From: Cedecea colo
GTDB taxonomy: Bacteria > Pseudomonadota > Gammaproteobacteria > Enterobacterales > Enterobacteriaceae
NCBI RefSeq assembly: GCF_011808225.1
Contig: NZ_SOYS01000007.1
Location: 62,001 to 126,000, forward strand
DNA length: 64,000 nucleotides
Direction of reading: 5' to 3'
Shown here: positions 17,566 through 25,852 of the stretch, one piece after another
Layout: every line of letters starts with the position of its first letter
Position numbering within the stretch: the stretch's first letter is position 1
Notes under the pieces: model-generated
What the model saw: only the letters and a program-made list of their open reading frames with translations
The model's database searches: none
Told to the model about the DNA's origin: nothing
Made by a program: the position numbers and the translations under genes

Positions 17566-17936
17566 ATGAGAGATTTTGATATGCGTGGAGATGGACGCGG
17601 CCATGGATTTGGCAGATAACGGCTGGCTAAGCCACTGCTGCCAGGCGTTGTGCTGATTGCGGTGCTGGGTCTGCCGGTCATGTCCCTGTGGAATGCGCTG
17701 CTGCCTGCGATTAACGGTTTGAAAAGCATTGGTTTCTGGTAAGCGCTGTGCCGTATTTTGTTCGGCGGCCCGGGCTTTTGTCCGGGCATCTCCGGTATGG
17801 GCCATGAGCGTTGCTGCATGCATGAACGCTGGATGCAAATGATGCCGGAGGAGCGCGAGCAGTTCGTTTAGCTGCGTCGAGGAGAGTTCTGGCGTCACGG
17901 CCACGGGCATTGCCATCGTCACGATGAGCTCCACGG
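17566..17936 (+). pseudogene. Decayed gene for a small His/Gly-rich membrane protein
   Basis: Read in one frame from the ATG at 17566, the translation starts MRDFDMRGDGRGHGFGR, continues through a hydrophobic segment (VVLIAVLGLPVMSLWNALLPAI) and ends in a His/Met-rich tail (MHERWMQMMPEEREQF, then HGHGHCH). It is interrupted by at least three in-frame stops. The layout fits a family of short membrane proteins with a GxG/His-rich tail found beside ECF sigma genes. The remains of such a sigma gene follow directly. Confidence 0.6.
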
Positions 17937-17942
17937 TGAAAA

Positions 17943-18273
17943 CACGAGCTGCTGCTTTCCGATTACTATGCTGACGATGAGAATAGCGATTTTCCGCAAG
18001 ACGAACTGGCAGAAACCCTGTTTGGCGTGCCGCAATCTCTGGAAGATGGATATCTGCGTGAGCTGGTCTGGAGTGAACTGGGGGACGTGCTGTGGAGCTT
18101 CCTGCGGTGCAGCATGAAGCGTCCGAAAAAATCGAACTACACGGCTACAGTTTTAAAGAACTAGCGGAAGAACCGGCGTCAGGGTGCAGGCGTTGCTTTC
18201 CCGTAAGCACAAGGCTGTATTTTATCTCCGGACGCGTCTTCGCCATCTTCATGATGAGCTGACGGAAGGCTGA
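17943..18273 (+). pseudogene. Frameshifted ECF sigma-factor C-terminal half
   Basis: Three consecutive frames give pieces of one protein: DELAETLFGVPQS...YLRELVWSELGDVL, then ELPAVQHEASEKIELHGYSFKELAEE, then VQALLSRKHKAVFYLRTRLR ending at TGA 18271-18273. Together these are the region 4 helix-turn-helix of an ECF-type RNA polymerase sigma factor. Two frameshifts separate them and region 2 is missing. Non-functional. The Tn3-like transposon begins 60 bp downstream. Confidence 0.7.
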
Positions 18274-18333
18274 GGGGACGGAAGTTGACCAGGAAGTAAG
18301 GTGGATGAGCGCAAGCGCCCTCCACCGCTAACA

Positions 18334-18371
18334 GGGGTCAGTTTGGATATAGAAAGTTATTGTACGGAAGG
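18334..18371 (+). repeat. Left terminal inverted repeat (IRL)
   Basis: Begins GGGGTCAGTTTGGATAT, with the four-G start common in Tn3-family ends, then A-GAAA-G-TTATT. It follows the target copy TAACA at 18329-18333. Confidence 0.8.
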
Positions 18372-18561
18372 ACTGTTTTTTGCACAGGCTTACCTATAGC
18401 AATAGGTCTCTTATTGGTGTGGTACTTCCCATTCATCAAAGCATTTCAGCATGGACTGATATGGTGAAAGATTCGCTGGGGTGAAAAAACTGGAAGGACC
18501 AAACCGGCCAGTGCAGGCCTGAGACGCAGACAAGACGGGCGTCCGGTCCAGAAGAAGGCTC

Positions 18562-18846
18562 TCACCTCCGGGGAGTGCCTGAGGGTATTCTGGGACCGGC
18601 TGAGCACACGGATCCAGAATGCGAGGGCACGAAATAGATCATGTGCTGCTCAACCGACAACGAGTAGATATTCTCTCCCAGTTCTGCCCGGTGCGTATCG
18701 ACGTCGTGGCTGGCCAGAACGCCGAACACTGCAGCCAGCCTGCCGATATACGCATCTACTTTTTCCAGTCCAAACTGCCGGAAGCTGTAGTTGCAGATGG
18801 CCTCCATATCCGCTTCTGCTTTCGGGGTCAGCTTAATCTCTTTCAT
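18562..18846 (-). pseudogene. parE: ParE/RelE-family toxin, frameshifted near its C terminus
   Basis: The protein starts MKEIKLTPKAEADMEAICNY and runs through ELGENIYSLSVEQHMIYFV, clearly a ParE toxin. After SHSG the frame leaves the family pattern. One base over, the DNA reads WIRVLSRSQNTLRHSPEV, which is the normal ParE C terminus (I-R-V/I-L-x-Q-S-Q-D-x-x-R-H). A single-base change has therefore replaced about the last 20 residues, which include residues important for ParE activity. It overlaps the parD fragment by 14 bases. Tn3-family elements often carry parDE. Confidence 0.75.
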
Positions 18847-18934
18847 TTGCTACTCTGGCCCTGACCTTCTTCAGGAAGGCATCCTGCTCCCAGGGCACCG
18901 TGTCATCCGTCTGCCCCGCGATCTGGATTTTGAA
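18833..18934 (-). pseudogene. parD: ParD antitoxin, C-terminal fragment
   Basis: The frame ending at TAA 18833-18835 reads PFKIQIAGQTDDTVPWEQDAFL followed by a basic KKVRAR tail. The P-W/F-x-x-D-A-F-L pattern is the toxin-binding tail of ParD. The N-terminal ribbon-helix-helix is not found upstream; the frame continues only to a stop near 18995 without recognisable ParD sequence. The break may mark the junction with the foreign cargo. Confidence 0.5.
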
Positions 18935-19349
18935 GGGGTGAGTATCTGCGCTGACCTGTCCCTGAACAACGTGACAGATGCAGAGGCATTCCCGGACTTA
19001 TACGCCAGAGGCACAGGAAAATCAGAGCACCGTTCCCGCCGCGAAAACGCGCCGGTTACTGTCCGGTTCCAATAGTCTCGACATGTGCAACGTGGTACAA
19101 TCCAGACCTCTCGGGGTGAGGGATGAGGGCTGGGGAAATCATCCGCTTTCGCTGTGCCGGCGAGCCCATCCTACCTACAGATGGCCGGATGAGATCCCAG
19201 CTTGCAAGTGCGCCATTTCCCACGCGAACGATTCACAGTTGCCGGTGCCTTCGCCGCCCCACGCGGTTTTCCGTCCGGACGCCCAGGCTCCGAATCACGA
19301 ACTGCCGACACGCACCCCGGGAATGCAACGAGATCAAAGGAGATCACAC

Positions 19350-20033
19350 TTGAGCAACACCAGCAATCGCCCTCAGCTTCGCACGGTCACCGTCGTCCAG
19401 GCGACTGCAGAGCATCTTCGCGGTCAGATCCTCGACGGTTCCTACAACAGCGGCGATCGCCTCCGCGACTCTCGCCTTGCAGAGGAGCTGGGCGTCTCAC
19501 GCAACACTGTCCGCGCATCGTGCTCGATTCTCGAGAACGAGGGGCTGCTGATTCATCGTGACAATCGAGGATGGGCGATACCGGAGTTCGAGCACGCAGA
19601 GGTCGAAGACGTCTTCTTCATGCGAACAGCGATAGCTCGCACTGCCTATTCGACTCTCATCGAACGTGGCATCACGCCGACCTCTGATACCGACGTCCTC
19701 CTCAACAAGATCCTGGAGGTGACCGAAGATATCGAATGGAGCGACAGGCTTCGGCTGGTCGACAGGCTGCACGAAAATCTCGTCAGCCTCGTCGGTAGCC
19801 GCCGTCTGGCAAAGGCCTACCACGCGAATGCACTAGAGTATCGCCTCGCCAGGCTCCAGATGCGGTCATGGTTGGCTCCCATTGCTCTGCGCGATTTCAA
19901 GCTCATCCACATTCAGCTCGTCGACTGCATCCGGAAGCGCGATCGCGAGCTGCTTGAGGACACTCTTAAAAGCCTCTACGTCACTCCGTGGGAGAACGGT
20001 GCCGGCGAGGTGTGGATGGTCGACAAGGCCTGA
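19350..20033 (+). CDS. GntR-family (FadR/VanR-type) transcriptional regulator
   Basis: A TTG start at 19350 was chosen because AAAGGAGA lies 6 bases upstream; it gives 227 residues. The winged helix is at about residues 12-75 (LRGQILDGSYNSGDRLRDSRLAEELGVSRNTVRASCSILENEGL, then HRDNRGW). The C-terminal helical domain is of FCD/VanR type. GC-rich third positions (GTC, CTC, GAC, CGC) differ from flanking enterobacterial genes and resemble actinobacteria. It converges on the catabolic operon and is its likely repressor. Confidence 0.82.
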   Translation: MSNTSNRPQLRTVTVVQATAEHLRGQILDGSYNSGDRLRDSRLAEELGVSRNTVRASCSILENEGLLIHRDNRGWAIPEFEHAEVEDVFFMRTAIARTAYSTLIERGITPTSDTDVLLNKILEVTEDIEWSDRLRLVDRLHENLVSLVGSRRLAKAYHANALEYRLARLQMRSWLAPIALRDFKLIHIQLVDCIRKRDRELLEDTLKSLYVTPWENGAGEVWMVDKA

Positions 20034-20169
20034 CACCCTTCGGCAGTCGCTGCCGAACCGCCCCACCACACAGGCTGGAAGCGACAGAGTCCTGTCAGCT
20101 TCCCAGCCTCTCAAGGCCGCCGTGCGGTGTGAGTTCTCAGCGAGCTGCAATTCGGTCGACAGCCGTCGA

Positions 20170-20625
20170 CTATCTGGTCGGCAGCAGAGGCGAGTCCCTC
20201 ACGAGGAATCGCAGTCCCCTGTGCGCAAACCTCCATCCATCCGACGTCAGCACTATCTCATCACGGTAGGTACCCAACATCGTCACCGCGGGGGCACCGT
20301 TCGACTCGTCGACGTCGACTACCATCAGGTAGGCCGTGCCGATGACGAGGTCAGGAGATTCGCGGGTGAGGACGATGTTGTTGTTCCAGTGCTGTCGTCG
20401 TCCAGAGAGACTCCCAGCGGTTCTGCGGGCAATAAGATCCTCTCTTCCGCGTGAGATCACCTCACCATCTACGCACAAATCGCCATCAGAAGTGAAGCAG
20501 TCTGCCCACGCCTCGGCCGCATCAGCGTCAGCAGACTGGCAGTACCGGGCGTACAGCTCAACAATCTCCTGATGCGCGACCGGTTCGACGACGGACGTCG
20601 CTCGTTTCTGAGCTCTATCCATCAT
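20170..20625 (-). CDS. NTF2/SnoaL-like protein
   Basis: 151 residues with the cone-shaped alpha+beta pattern of the SnoaL/ring-hydroxylating dioxygenase beta-subunit fold: N-terminal helix EIVELYARYCQSADADAAEAWADCF, then TSDGDL, and the C-terminal strand TSDGWRFAHRGLRF. Such proteins act as small isomerases, dehydratases or structural partners. Its ATG overlaps the dehydrogenase stop by 4 bases (ATGA), so it is the last gene of the operon. Substrate unknown. Confidence 0.75.
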   Translation of the reverse strand: MMDRAQKRATSVVEPVAHQEIVELYARYCQSADADAAEAWADCFTSDGDLCVDGEVISRGREDLIARRTAGSLSGRRQHWNNNIVLTRESPDLVIGTAYLMVVDVDESNGAPAVTMLGTYRDEIVLTSDGWRFAHRGLRFLVRDSPLLPTR

Positions 20626-21656
20626 GGGGCAACCCCTCCCTTCGCTGACGGCGCTTGAGCGCTGTCGTCGCCTGTGCCATTAAAGCCCGGGCGGGTGAAG
20701 TATCTCTGACCATTGGATGTCCGGCTTTTCAACCGATCCAATGCGTCGTTAAGCTCAGTCAACGGGACCTCGGTCACATTGGGCGCGAGGTACCCGTCCT
20801 GCAGGGCCGTGAACACTTCGCTGAGCGTCCCAGGACTGCCGCCATGCGAACCGACGACCGTCTTTTCACCAAGGATCAGATCATACGTATCCAGGCTCGC
20901 GCTCTTCGTCTCCATACCGACGATGACCAGTCTGCCGCCGAATCCCAACGCCAGAGCAGCCTCGTACGATGTGGTTCCCGCACCCGCGAAATCGACGATC
21001 ACATCCGGCTGCACCTTCCCGAGCTCGGCAATTGTCGTGAAGCACTCACGCGCACCGATCCGTCGGGCTGAGGCGAAAGTTCCCGGGTTAACGTCGACCC
21101 CGTATGTCTGAGCGCCGAGATAGCAGGCGGTCGCGAGACCGCTGAGACCGAGCCCGCCCAATCCTACGATCCCCACCTTGAGGCCGGAAGTGACCTGTCC
21201 GGCTACTTTGACGGCAGAATAGCTCGTGTTGATCGCATCTGTCGCCACGGCCGCCACTTCGAAGGGCAGCCCGTCGGGGATCGGCATGAGGCGCTGAGCA
21301 GGAATCGCGCAGTACTCCGCGAAACCCCCGTCAACGGTGTTTCCAGGGGCACCGAGTGTCAGCCCGGGCGGCATCGGTCCGGACACGACTCTGTCGCCTA
21401 CGTACCAGCCCTCGACATCGGAACCGATTTCAGTGATGACCCCAGCGACTTCATGACCGAGGGTCAGCGGAGGCGTACTGGCAAGAGAGGCACCGTTCGA
21501 CGAGGCGAACTGGGCACCTGCGAGGATATGATTGTCCGTATGGCAGATCCCTGCCGCCTCGACTCTGATGACCACCCATCCAGGCTGTGCAGTCGGAATC
21601 GGGACCTCCTGGAGTTGCAATGGTGCCCCGATTTCGACGAAACGCATCGCTTTCAT
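20622..21656 (-). CDS. Zinc-dependent alcohol dehydrogenase (MDR family)
   Basis: 344 residues. The N-terminal GroES-like domain has the catalytic zinc ligands GICHTDNH and GHEVAG. The Rossmann domain has GLGGLGLSGLATA and a D-x-N adenosine-site pattern (VDVNPGT), pointing to NAD(H). The four-Cys structural zinc loop of many ADHs is not evident. It could oxidise an alcohol formed by the P450, or an aldolase product. Actinobacterial codon use. Confidence 0.85.
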   Translation of the reverse strand: MKAMRFVEIGAPLQLQEVPIPTAQPGWVVIRVEAAGICHTDNHILAGAQFASSNGASLASTPPLTLGHEVAGVITEIGSDVEGWYVGDRVVSGPMPPGLTLGAPGNTVDGGFAEYCAIPAQRLMPIPDGLPFEVAAVATDAINTSYSAVKVAGQVTSGLKVGIVGLGGLGLSGLATACYLGAQTYGVDVNPGTFASARRIGARECFTTIAELGKVQPDVIVDFAGAGTTSYEAALALGFGGRLVIVGMETKSASLDTYDLILGEKTVVGSHGGSPGTLSEVFTALQDGYLAPNVTEVPLTELNDALDRLKSRTSNGQRYFTRPGFNGTGDDSAQAPSAKGGVAP

Positions 21657-21671
21657 CTTCTCTGTCTCCTC

Positions 21672-22472
21672 TCAGTTAGCGTTATTCGACTGGGCAACGG
21701 GCTTTCCGTACGCCGGGTACTTCTCGCGTAGAGCTGTGAGCGCATCGAACATGATCATGTAATCCATGTTCAGGCACATCGCATCTCCTCCTTCAGGTGT
21801 GAAGAGAGTAACCATGAGTTGCTTGCCGGCATCGCGCACGGCCTTCTCCACCTTCGCCTGTGCTTCGAAGACAGAAGGGTGATCAACGGGAACACCCATC
21901 TCACTCGACAGATCGCCGGGACCGAACAGCACCATGTCGATTCCATCGACAGCGACGATCTCTGCAATGTTTTCGACCGCCTTCGGAGATTCGATGATCG
22001 GAATGACGATGGCACCGTCGTTGATAGTGCCCGCATGAGCGCCCTGATCGCGCCAGTTGAACAGTGAGGCGCGCGCATTCGGGCACATTCCCCGTGATCC
22101 GACAGGGGCAAAATGGGTTGCCCGCACCGCTCGCTCGGCATCACCAGCCGTGTCGATGTGAGGAACGAGGAAGCCGGAAGCGCCGATGTCGAGGAACGAT
22201 TGAAGCGTTGCATCGTCATTCTTTCGGACCCTGACAAGCGCGAAGATTCCGGTTGCCTCGGCTGCTCGAATATGATTGCTGATTGACTGCAGGTCGTTCG
22301 TGGCGTGTTCTTCGTCAACGGCGACGAAGTCCATACCGGCAGCCGCGGCGACTTCGGTCATTGCCGGATCGATCGATCCGACGAATATGCCGACCGGACG
22401 ATGCCCGCGTGAAATAGGTCCACTCATGCGCTCGCGCATGGGGATCTGGTTGGGAAGAATGGATGTTGACAT
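21672..22472 (-). CDS. HpcH/HpaI-family aldolase
   Basis: 266 residues from the ATG at 22472 (AGGAG 8 bases upstream; an ATG at 22508 lacks a site). Family features: AGMDFVAVDEEH near the start, the SFLDIGASGFLVPHID barrel strand, GSRGMCPNARAS, the metal-binding Glu in IPIIESPKAVENI, and FGPGDLSSEMG. Members cleave 2-oxo-4-hydroxy acids to pyruvate plus an aldehyde using a divalent metal. An oxo-acid cleavage step fits an operon that also encodes an oxygenase and a dehydrogenase. Confidence 0.85.
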   Translation of the reverse strand: MSTSILPNQIPMRERMSGPISRGHRPVGIFVGSIDPAMTEVAAAAGMDFVAVDEEHATNDLQSISNHIRAAEATGIFALVRVRKNDDATLQSFLDIGASGFLVPHIDTAGDAERAVRATHFAPVGSRGMCPNARASLFNWRDQGAHAGTINDGAIVIPIIESPKAVENIAEIVAVDGIDMVLFGPGDLSSEMGVPVDHPSVFEAQAKVEKAVRDAGKQLMVTLFTPEGGDAMCLNMDYMIMFDALTALREKYPAYGKPVAQSNNAN

Positions 22473-22580
22473 GCTTGTTCTCCTGGTATGATTGGTTTTC
22501 ATGGGCATAGGCGCGGATGAGTCTGCGAGACGCGCAAACTGCTTGTCTCGCTGCTATTGACCGCTGCACTCGGGACAAAA

Positions 22581-23795
22581 TCAGGTTGCGGGCGTGAGAA
22601 CGACCGGGACTGTGGTGTGGGCAAATCCCTGCATGTTGTCCGCGATCTCCGACACTCCTGTCGGGCGCATGGTGTCGACGTGACGCAGGAGCGCTCCGAT
22701 GACGGCTTTGGCTTCCATCCGTGCGATATGCTGGCCCAGGCAGGAGTGGATGCCGACGCCGAAGGTCATATGTCCGTTCGCATTTTTGCGGGTGATGTCG
22801 AATTCGTCCGGCCTGTCCCAGAATCTCGGATCGCGGCCACCGCTGAGCCACATGGTCATCACAAGGCCGCCCTCGCGAATAAGATGACCGTCGACCTCGA
22901 CATCTCTGGTGGCCATTCGGCCCGTGTAACGCACGGGAGGATACAGTCGAAGCACCTCGTCGAAAGCGTTGTCGATTATCGAAGGATCTGACTTGAGCAG
23001 GGCCCACTGATGCGGGTTATCGGCGAAGGCCTTGACCGAGTTGGAGATCGAAGCCACGGTGGTGTCAAAGCCGGCGGTGAAAATCATCTTGATGAGCTGC
23101 TCGCCGTCTTCTTCGCTCAGACGACCCTCGTCAACCATGGTATAAACGTCTCTGCCCCAGCCGCGCTGCCCAGCCGTTTCACGTTTCATGTTCTTCTCAA
23201 CCCACTCGAGAGCGGGTGCGCCGATCTCCATTTTCTTATGGAAGTGCTCATTCTTCGGTGCGCTGGAGTTGAGCGCAGCATCGGCATAGTACTTGAGCAA
23301 TTCGCGTCCTTCTCTCGGAGCGCCCACCGCATCGAGGAAGACTGTGGAGATGAATGGAGTCGCAAGCGAAGACACCGCTTCGATCTCCACCTCGCCGTTG
23401 CTCATCAGTTCTGAGATCCGGCGTTCGGCCTCATCGTTGAATGCCGCTTCCAGGTACTCGAGGTTTGCCTTCGAAAAGAGTTCGAGTGCAAGTTTCTTCA
23501 CTTGCGTATGCTCGGGCGGGTCCTGCAGCTGCAGGAGCGCCGGTTTGTACGCAGAGTTGGGATCCGCGAATGGTCGGCTCTTGTTTGAGAATGTCTTCCT
23601 GTCGCGCCCGACTTGATGCAGCTGCTCCTGTCTCGTGATGGCGTAGACGTCGTACTTCTCGAGGTAGGCGACGGAAGAGAATTCGCGCAGCTCACCGTCG
23701 TAGTGAAAGGGATCGGCGAGTGCTTCAGGGGCGAAAGGGTCATAATCGGTTGATGGGGCATGATTGCCCGCGAAAGTTGTGGTCATGGTATTCAC
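22581..23795 (-). CDS. Cytochrome P450 (CYP199-like, class with flavin/iron-sulfur reductase)
   Basis: 404 residues from a GTG at 23795 with AGGAGG 6 bases upstream. All P450 signatures are present: I-helix oxygen-binding AGFDTT, K-helix EVLR, and the heme loop FGVGIHSCLGQ with the Cys thiolate at about residue 352. Soluble, with no membrane anchor. The pattern YDVYAITRQ and FDITRKNANGHMTFG resembles CYP199-type aromatic O-demethylases, but similarity by eye does not prove substrate. The reductase gene upstream should supply its electrons. Confidence 0.88.
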   Translation of the reverse strand: MNTMTTTFAGNHAPSTDYDPFAPEALADPFHYDGELREFSSVAYLEKYDVYAITRQEQLHQVGRDRKTFSNKSRPFADPNSAYKPALLQLQDPPEHTQVKKLALELFSKANLEYLEAAFNDEAERRISELMSNGEVEIEAVSSLATPFISTVFLDAVGAPREGRELLKYYADAALNSSAPKNEHFHKKMEIGAPALEWVEKNMKRETAGQRGWGRDVYTMVDEGRLSEEDGEQLIKMIFTAGFDTTVASISNSVKAFADNPHQWALLKSDPSIIDNAFDEVLRLYPPVRYTGRMATRDVEVDGHLIREGGLVMTMWLSGGRDPRFWDRPDEFDITRKNANGHMTFGVGIHSCLGQHIARMEAKAVIGALLRHVDTMRPTGVSEIADNMQGFAHTTVPVVLTPAT

Positions 23796-23856
23796 TGCTT
23801 TCCTCCTGGTTATTGTTTTTGCTCGGTTGTCTCAATAGCTGCCTGATTTTCACAAC

Positions 23857-24816
23857 TCAAAGTTCGAGAACAAGCCGAGGGCATGCAGCCCGCGAGACAC
23901 AGATCATCATCGATTTGTTCGCCGCCTTCTCCTCTGCCGAGAGAACCGAGTCCCTGTGTTCGACTTCGCCCGAGACGATATAGGTCTCACAGGTTCCGCA
24001 CGTTCCTTCAGCACACGAGGACAGCACATCAATTCCTGCCTCGTCAGCAACCTGAAGAATGGACTTATCAGCCGGCACCTCAAGCACAACCCCACTGACG
24101 GCGAATTCGACTTCGAACGCTTCGTTTGGCTTCGCGTCACCGGTCTCGAATGGGACGAATCGTTCGAAGTGCATAGCTCCTGCAGGCCATTCCTCACTGG
24201 CACGCTCGACGGCGTTGAGAAGCGGCTCTGGCCCGCAGCAATAGATGAGAGTGTTCTGGTCTGGCTTTTCGAGTAGCGTCTTGAAGTCGATGAAGCCGCG
24301 CTCGTCTTCCGGAACGATATCAACGCGGTCGCCGAACTGTCCTTCAAGGCAATCGGCGAAAGCCATTGACGATCGCGACCGTCCTCCATAGGCCAACGTC
24401 CACGGGACCCCGCGACGTTCTGCCTCAACGATCATCCCTGTGATCGGCGTGATGCCGATGCCGCCGGCGATGAAGATGTACTTCTGCGCGGGCTCGAGCG
24501 CGAAGTGGTTACGCGGTCCGCGAGCTCGCACGATGGTTCCTATTGTTAAGGACTCGTGAATCCGACGGGACCCTCCGCGCCCATCATGCACATTGAGCAC
24601 TCCGATACGCCAGCAGGTCTCGTTATTGCCGAGTTCCACGAGTGAGTACTGGCGTACCACGTCCTCATCAAGTACTAAGTCGATATGCGCACCCGCGGTC
24701 CAATCCGGCAATGGCGCACCGTCTGGACGCTGCAAGTCGAGAGCGACCACTCCGTCAGCGGATTCCTCACGAGCGACGACTTCAAGTTCGTACTCTGTGT
24801 GCAATTGTTTATTCAT
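23857..24816 (-). CDS. Phthalate-dioxygenase-reductase-type flavoprotein with C-terminal 2Fe-2S ferredoxin domain
   Basis: 319 residues; the ATG at 24816 has GGGAG at ideal spacing (another ATG at 24819 is too close). Domains in order: flavin-binding RQYSL barrel (about 55-100), NAD-binding domain with GGIGITPI and CCGPEPLL, and plant-type ferredoxin domain with C-x4-C-x2-C (CAEGTCGTC) plus a distal Cys in MICVSRA. It would pass electrons from NADH to the P450. First gene of the operon, so cytochrome and reductase are made together. Confidence 0.9.
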   Translation of the reverse strand: MNKQLHTEYELEVVAREESADGVVALDLQRPDGAPLPDWTAGAHIDLVLDEDVVRQYSLVELGNNETCWRIGVLNVHDGRGGSRRIHESLTIGTIVRARGPRNHFALEPAQKYIFIAGGIGITPITGMIVEAERRGVPWTLAYGGRSRSSMAFADCLEGQFGDRVDIVPEDERGFIDFKTLLEKPDQNTLIYCCGPEPLLNAVERASEEWPAGAMHFERFVPFETGDAKPNEAFEVEFAVSGVVLEVPADKSILQVADEAGIDVLSSCAEGTCGTCETYIVSGEVEHRDSVLSAEEKAANKSMMICVSRAACPRLVLEL

Positions 24817-24943
24817 CATTCACTCCCGTTCTGTCGTTTTCACGAGTCTTCAGACCGCGCTGAGGAGACGAGTGCTCCGGCCAGCTATGCACTGTGATCG
24901 GATCCACCTACGTTGATCGGTGCTACCGGAGCCTTTCAACGTT

Positions 24944-24962
24944 CTGTTGATCTGTTCAACAG
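24944..24962. promoter_or_regulatory. Candidate GntR operator upstream of the P450 operon
   Basis: A perfect inverted repeat, CTGTTGA-TCTGT-TCAACAG, with 7-base arms lies about 125 bp before the reductase start in the leader of the operon. GntR regulators bind palindromes of this size. The surrounding 24820-25305 has no gene I can support. Confidence 0.5.
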
Positions 24963-25305
24963 TTCCAATGTAGAACATAAGAAAAGATTGTCAAGACTCT
25001 CCAGTTCAGAGCAATGGGCACGACGTCTGCGTGATCGAATTGTGTCCCGCCCGGATTGGAGATCGCCGTTGAATAGGGATCTGCAATAGGGAAGCGATAG
25101 TGAGCCAACCGTAACGGCGACACATGTTCGACGGGGCGACGGCTGCTTCGGCAGCGTCAAGGATTTTGTCTATTCGGAGCACGAGACAGGGTTACAGGTA
25201 ACGGCGGCTCTCTTTGATAGCGCCCTTCTGCTCATTGCGTCTCGACGGGAGTCCAGGCGCCCGGGGGAATGAGTCATATGAGCGAGGATCGCGATGTGCA
25301 GGGTT

Positions 25306-25575
25306 CTATAACGGGGCACTCAGCCTCTGAAACACGATTTTATCGCCGCCAGCCATGGCCTCCGCACAGGTACGCTCCAAACATCAATCGCGGGGATCGT
25401 CACGTTGTTCTGCCGGAGGTAGAGCAGAAGTTCTTCAGCCAGGAGAATGCCTTTATCGGTGCGCGTCCGCCATCGGCAACGGGTATATAATACGATCCTA
25501 TTGTATTTTGTTGGTGAACGCTTTTACGCCAGGATAGCGGTACAATTCGGTTAAATGCTCGCGCCGGGTAGGAAA
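25306..25575 (-). pseudogene. tnpA: Tn3-family transposase (tnpA) N-terminal fragment
   Basis: Minus-strand pieces read REHLTELYRYPGVKAFTN, DKGILLAEELLLYLRQNNVTIPAID, and, one frame over, ERTCAEAMAGGDKIVFQRLSAPL before a TAG at 25306. The E-R-x-C-A-E-A motif and the preceding Leu-rich helix are typical of the N-terminal DNA-binding region of Tn3-family transposases. Frameshifts divide it, and the remaining transposase, including the DDE core, is absent where the actinobacterial cargo begins. Confidence 0.65.
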
Positions 25576-25852
25576 GATAATCAGGCCAGAGATCTCCGGT
25601 GAGTTTTATTCTCCTGGCGATATGCTTCAGCAGTGTGTCAGAGGGGGAGATTTTTTATCCAAAGCAAAACCGACATTTTTCAGATAGCAAAGAAGGACGG
25701 CAAAACCAAAACGGCTGGCGGGTTTACGGTGAGCACTGATAAATGCCAGATCATGTTTACTGAAATACGCCATTTGGGTCAGTGTTAACTCATCGTCTGG
25801 TAATACCAGTAATGACTCTCTTTACGACGACGAAAGAATCTGGCTCTACCGG

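Noticed and set aside
17509-17934. 141-residue minus-strand frame
   Set aside because: It is the antisense of the decayed membrane-protein gene; the plus-strand reading has the coherent hydrophobic and His-rich pattern.
18978-19349. An N-terminal extension of the GntR gene back to 18978
   Set aside because: The extension lacks GntR sequence and no ribosome-binding site supports it; AAAGGAGA before the TTG at 19350 gives a normal-length regulator.
22581-24816. GcoA/GcoB guaiacol O-demethylase identity
   Set aside because: The reductase here has its 2Fe-2S domain at the C terminus, whereas GcoB has it at the N terminus, and the P450 does not resemble GcoA.
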